Positions 61,363 through 64,000 of a stretch of 64,000 nt of DNA are shown piece after piece. The stretch lies in contig NZ_WJXB01000005.1 of the NCBI RefSeq assembly GCF_009664975.1, forward strand, positions 1 through 64,000, given 5' to 3'. The stretch's first letter is position 1. The number at the start of each line of letters is the position of its first letter. This DNA comes from Paenibacillus monticola. Lineage in GTDB: Bacteria; Bacillota; Bacilli; Paenibacillales; Paenibacillaceae. The notes beneath the pieces are model-generated. The model had not been told where the DNA came from. It worked only from the letters and a program-made list of their open reading frames with translations, and made no database searches. Made by a program: the position numbers and the translations under genes.

Positions 61363-61627
61363 ATGGCAACGTTAGTTATCATCACAACAAACCGTATGGT
61401 AAGGAATGCAGTTTGTTGCTAGATCTACCGGAGCCCCTCAAGAAGCTTATCAACCGGGTGGTCGTAATAAATTTACTTTAGAAGAGATTCGAATACCTAT
61501 GAAAGTTACAGCTAACCTAATTGGTATGAAGATGCTGCCTTACTTTGCTATCAATAGTGCAAGGTTAGTCACGGATGAAGAACTGAGCCAGTCCGCGGTG
61601 GCTTATGCTGCAATCATTACAGCTTAA
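61363..61627 (+). pseudogene. NAD(P)H-dependent oxidoreductase remnant with internal deletion
   Basis: The first codons MATLVII in one frame and the last 73 residues (VARSTGAPQEAYQPGGRNKF, then MKMLPYFAINSARLVTDEEL) in another are the two ends of a KefF/NQO1-type flavodoxin-like oxidoreductase. About 100 residues of the middle, with the FMN and NAD(P)H sites, are absent. The gene is dead; a terminator (61655-61697) still follows it. Confidence 0.75.
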
Positions 61628-61654
61628 ATGAGTTGTAGGCAACCACAACTTTAA

Positions 61655-61697
61655 CAACGAACAGGCTCCCTTGTCAATGACGGGAGCCTATTCGTTG
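61655..61697 (+). terminator. Terminator after the oxidoreductase remnant
   Basis: CAACGAACAGGCTCCC (61655-61670) pairs with GGGAGCCTATTCGTTG (61682-61697), 15 matches in 16 positions with one internal mismatch, between the remnant and the convergent FhuF-like gene. Confidence 0.8.
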
Positions 61698-61752
61698 GTG
61701 TGATTCAATTATTAATAAAAATATTAATATAAAGTTTCCGCTTAAATTAAAT

Positions 61753-62565
61753 CTATTCTTTAGCCAAAGCTGCCTTTTCCCGATACACTCTTCTGCGAGC
61801 GATTCTCTCTTCTTCTTTCAGACGGGGACAAGTATAGCAATAGCTTCCCCCCTCTGTGCGGTAGTACAAGCAGCAGCGGTTGCGCATCTGTACATTTTTA
61901 TCAGGATCAGCTAGATCTTCGATTGTGCGAACCGTTACCTGAAAGGGATTTCTTGAGATCCCGAACACTTCAGCTGGCACATTATTGATCAGATATTGAT
62001 AATCTTCTTGTAAACGGCGGACCACAGTAGGGTCCCCGATCTCTTTTACCAAAATCTCAACATAATAATTGAACTTTGTCGGCAACTGGCCCCATACCTC
62101 ACTTGCCACCAAACCGCTGACCTCAGCCATTGTATTCAATAAAGGTGCCATCGTATCACGATAAAAGCGGACAAGGGTTTCATTCCTCCATGTTTCCCGC
62201 CTCAACTCATCAGCTAGAGGGGCTTCAGTCATCTGCCAATCCTTCAAAGAAAAGGCAACTCGGCAGTAACCATTAGCAGGTATTAGATGAATTTGCAGAT
62301 TAGACAAATTTATATCCGGAACAGAATCATAGAGAGTGACAGAGTATTGCACCGAAAGCGCCAGCATGGATAACCAATTGGCAAAATAAGCAGCAACCGC
62401 TCGATCGTCCAAAGCCTTCATCAAGGGTCCGTAAATCCCCACAAAAGCTCTCATCTTCTCTTCATTTGTCAGCTCTAAAGCCACGAAACAATGCAGTGTT
62501 CCCTCAGGTGGAGTAGGTTGTAGATCAAATTTAGAGCTTATATCTTTCAGCTGTGTTTCATTCAT
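61753..62565 (-). CDS. FhuF-like ferric-siderophore reductase
   Basis: 270 residues. The C-terminal CC-x10-C-x2-C motif (RNRCCLYYRTEGGSYCYTCP) is the [2Fe-2S] cluster signature of FhuF proteins; the N-terminal part is a helical IucA/IucC-like fold. FhuF reduces ferric hydroxamate siderophores in the cytoplasm to release iron. It lies downstream of an ABC ATPase and FecCD-type permease, a coherent siderophore uptake set; no FhuF-specific promoter could be placed. Confidence 0.85.
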   Translation of the reverse strand: MNETQLKDISSKFDLQPTPPEGTLHCFVALELTNEEKMRAFVGIYGPLMKALDDRAVAAYFANWLSMLALSVQYSVTLYDSVPDINLSNLQIHLIPANGYCRVAFSLKDWQMTEAPLADELRRETWRNETLVRFYRDTMAPLLNTMAEVSGLVASEVWGQLPTKFNYYVEILVKEIGDPTVVRRLQEDYQYLINNVPAEVFGISRNPFQVTVRTIEDLADPDKNVQMRNRCCLYYRTEGGSYCYTCPRLKEEERIARRRVYREKAALAKE

Positions 62566-62610
62566 CTCAGGACCTCCTGTCTCCGGCTGGTGCAGCTGTC
62601 AGAGCTTAAG

Positions 62611-63417
62611 TTACATTCCCACAGCTTTATAGGCTGCAAGCTCGTAAGGCAGACAAAGCGGAACGCCTGTACGCGGATCAGGGATAATATCAGCTTCGAT
62701 TCCGAACACTTCCCGCAATACCGCAGGAGTCATTACTTCAACAGGTGGGCCTTCACTAATGACATTGCCTGATTTAATCGCCACCATATGCTGTGCATAG
62801 CGGGAAGCGTGATTCAAATCATGAACAACCATAATAATCGTGCGGCTTTCCTCTTCATTCAGCTTCTGCAGCAGTTGAAGCACTTCCAGTTGATGGGCCA
62901 TATCCAGGAATGTAGTCGGCTCGTCCAGGAACAAAATATCAGTCTGCTGGGCCAGAGCCATAGCAATCCAGGCACGCTGCCGCTGTCCTCCGGAGAGGCG
63001 GTCAATCGGACGGTCATGGAATTCATCCATTCCGGTAACGGTGATTGCAGAAGCAATGATACTCCGGTCTTCCGGAGTCATTGTTCCGAAGCCTTTTTGG
63101 TGCGGGTAGCGGCCATAGCTGACCAGCTCAGAAACAGTCAGACCATCAGGAGCCGTGGGATTCTGCGGCAGAATCGCCAATTGGCGGGCGACCTCTTTTG
63201 TAGATAACGAATGGATCGATTTCCCATCCAGCATAACAGTACCGCTCTTTGGTTTCATGATCCGCGCCATCGTCTTAAGAATAGTCGATTTCCCAGAACC
63301 GTTAGCACCAACAAGTGCCGTTATTTTCCCTGTAGGGAGGGTTAGATTAAGGCCTTTAACTATCATGGCTTCCGCGTAACCAATACTCAACTCTTCTGTA
63401 TTCAATCGTTCCGACAT
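62611..63417 (-). CDS. Ferric-siderophore ABC transporter ATP-binding protein
   Basis: 268 residues of the FecE/FhuC type. Walker A GANGSGKST (37-45), signature LSGGQRQRAWIAMALAQ, Walker B ILFLDEPTTFLDM, H-loop VVHDLNHASRYA. Imports Fe-siderophore with a FecCD permease. Upstream of FhuF by 45 bases; preceded by a gap containing tandem repeats and the end of a permease gene. Confidence 0.9.
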   Translation of the reverse strand: MSERLNTEELSIGYAEAMIVKGLNLTLPTGKITALVGANGSGKSTILKTMARIMKPKSGTVMLDGKSIHSLSTKEVARQLAILPQNPTAPDGLTVSELVSYGRYPHQKGFGTMTPEDRSIIASAITVTGMDEFHDRPIDRLSGGQRQRAWIAMALAQQTDILFLDEPTTFLDMAHQLEVLQLLQKLNEEESRTIIMVVHDLNHASRYAQHMVAIKSGNVISEGPPVEVMTPAVLREVFGIEADIIPDPRTGVPLCLPYELAAYKAVGM

Positions 63418-63432
63418 GACTTCACTCCTTAA

Positions 63433-63589
63433 AAGTTTTATGGAGCATTTGCTCCTTGATATATCATCGCAATAAAACTACTTCGGAAGCATACGCTTAA
63501 GTTTTATGGAGCTTCCGCTCCTATGAATTAACTTCGCAATAAAACTACTTCGGAAGCATACGCTTAAGTTTTATGGAGCTTCTGCTCCT
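63433..63589. repeat. Tandem repeat of 66-67 bp, about 2.4 copies
   Basis: Two full units (63433-63498, 66 bp; 63499-63565, 67 bp) and a partial third (63566-63589) share AAGTTTTATGGAGC at the start and ACTTCGGAAGCATACGCTT at the end. They contain short inverted motifs (GGAGC..GCTCC, CTTCGGAAG). They fill most of the gap between the permease and the ATPase genes. May be a structured intercistronic RNA or replication slippage; no function known. Confidence 0.8.
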
Positions 63590-63604
63590 CTAATAGAACT
63601 GCTG

Positions 63605-64000
63605 CTAAGCCTTGGATTTGGCCAGTAGGTAAAGAAAGTAAGGTGCCCCGATGATTGCTACTACGATGCCTGTTGGTATTTCTGCAGGCTGCAGGACCCA
63701 GCGTCCAAGCGTATCGGCCGTAAGAAGCAGCAAAGCGCCGATCAAGGCACAGGCGGGCAGCAGTACTTGATGCCGTGGGCCTACCAGCCTGCGCGCCAGA
63801 TGCGGTGCGATCAGGCCGACGAAGCCGATCCCACCGCTTACGGCGACACAGGAGCCTGCAAGCGCGACTGCCGCTGCTAACAGAAGAATCCGCTCCTTCT
63901 CTACTGGCGCTCCGAGTCCGGCCGAGGTCTGGTCCCCCAGATTCAGAACATTGAGTACCCGAGCCTTGTAGAAGGAAAATGGAAGTAGAATTAACAGCCA
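63605..64000 (-). CDS. FecCD-family siderophore ABC permease (partial)
   Basis: The last part of a FecCD permease, cut by the window's right edge (N-terminal part lies beyond 64000). In order of translation it contains LNLGDQTSAG, RRLVGPRHQVLLP and PTGIVVAIIGAPYFLYLLAK-S-K-A before the TAG stop at 63605-63607; these are the characteristic C-terminal segments. It works with the FecE-type ATPase encoded downstream. Confidence 0.9.
   Translation of the reverse strand, partial: WLLILLPFSFYKARVLNVLNLGDQTSAGLGAPVEKERILLLAAAVALAGSCVAVSGGIGFVGLIAPHLARRLVGPRHQVLLPACALIGALLLLTADTLGRWVLQPAEIPTGIVVAIIGAPYFLYLLAKSKA

Noticed and set aside
63433..63589. CRISPR array
   Set aside because: Units are contiguous, with only 2.4 copies and no variable spacers or cas genes.

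Overview
The window looks like chromosomal DNA of a Gram-positive, spore-former-type Bacillota, most probably Paenibacillus. The grounds are moderate GC, Shine-Dalgarno-rich starts, YesM/YesN-type sugar two-component systems, a GntR/YtrA-type ABC operon, a Que operon under a preQ1-I riboswitch, tandem M29 aminopeptidases and many strong intrinsic terminators. No rRNA, tRNA, prophage or CRISPR array was seen. The genus is inferred from protein character and could not be searched.

Layout. 0-7 kb: a YtrA-type regulator with an ABC exporter, a second BcrA-like ABC exporter, an exported protein of unknown role and an OmpR-type two-component system (envelope or antibiotic stress is the likely theme). 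7-14.8 kb: a glycolipid synthase-like glycosyltransferase divergent from a large membrane protein, an M14-like zinc hydrolase, an NlpC/P60 hydrolase, a GH4 glycosidase divergent from its probable AraC regulator, DedA and a PAP2-like protein. 14.9-16.9 kb: a patch of decaying genes (a two-component system collapsed by deletion, an MFS transporter fused to GrpB remains). 17-24.5 kb: an acetyltransferase, a small membrane protein and a YesMN-type system beside a sugar ABC importer with a cre-like site. 24.8-28.2 kb: MnmH and SelD (selenouridine tRNA modification) divergent from an ArsP-type permease. 28.3-33.4 kb: a tight three-gene operon of TerB_N/TerB_C protein, BrxD-like ATPase and Lhr-like helicase, the best candidate for a little-described nucleic-acid-acting or defence system.

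33.5-46 kb: MFS, DUF1836, CNNM/CorC-type protein, GNAT, VOC protein, KtrB-type K+ channel subunit, two tandem M29 aminopeptidases, a short membrane peptide gene, a self-contained TetR/MBL/unknown operon with a double palindromic operator, a P-loop kinase-like protein and a nitroreductase with a Fur-box-like site. 46.5-47.2 kb: an internally deleted IS1182-type element. 47.2-50.9 kb: pstSCAB for phosphate uptake (no phoU next to it). 51-55.4 kb: LysR regulator, methyltransferase, EamA transporter, VanW protein and isochorismatase-like hydrolase. 55.5-58.2 kb: queF-queC-queD-queE behind a preQ1-I riboswitch. 58.3-64 kb: ABC exporter, small unknown protein, MurB, an oxidoreductase gene scar, then a siderophore uptake set (FhuF-like reductase, FecE-type ATPase, FecCD-type permease cut by the window edge) with a 66-67 bp tandem repeat between the last two.

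Most genes are in short operons with 4-base stop/start overlaps, and most converge on hairpin terminators, so transcription units can be drawn with fair confidence. The least certain points are substrates of transporters, the function of the TerB/BrxD/Lhr operon, and the role of several leader hairpins.
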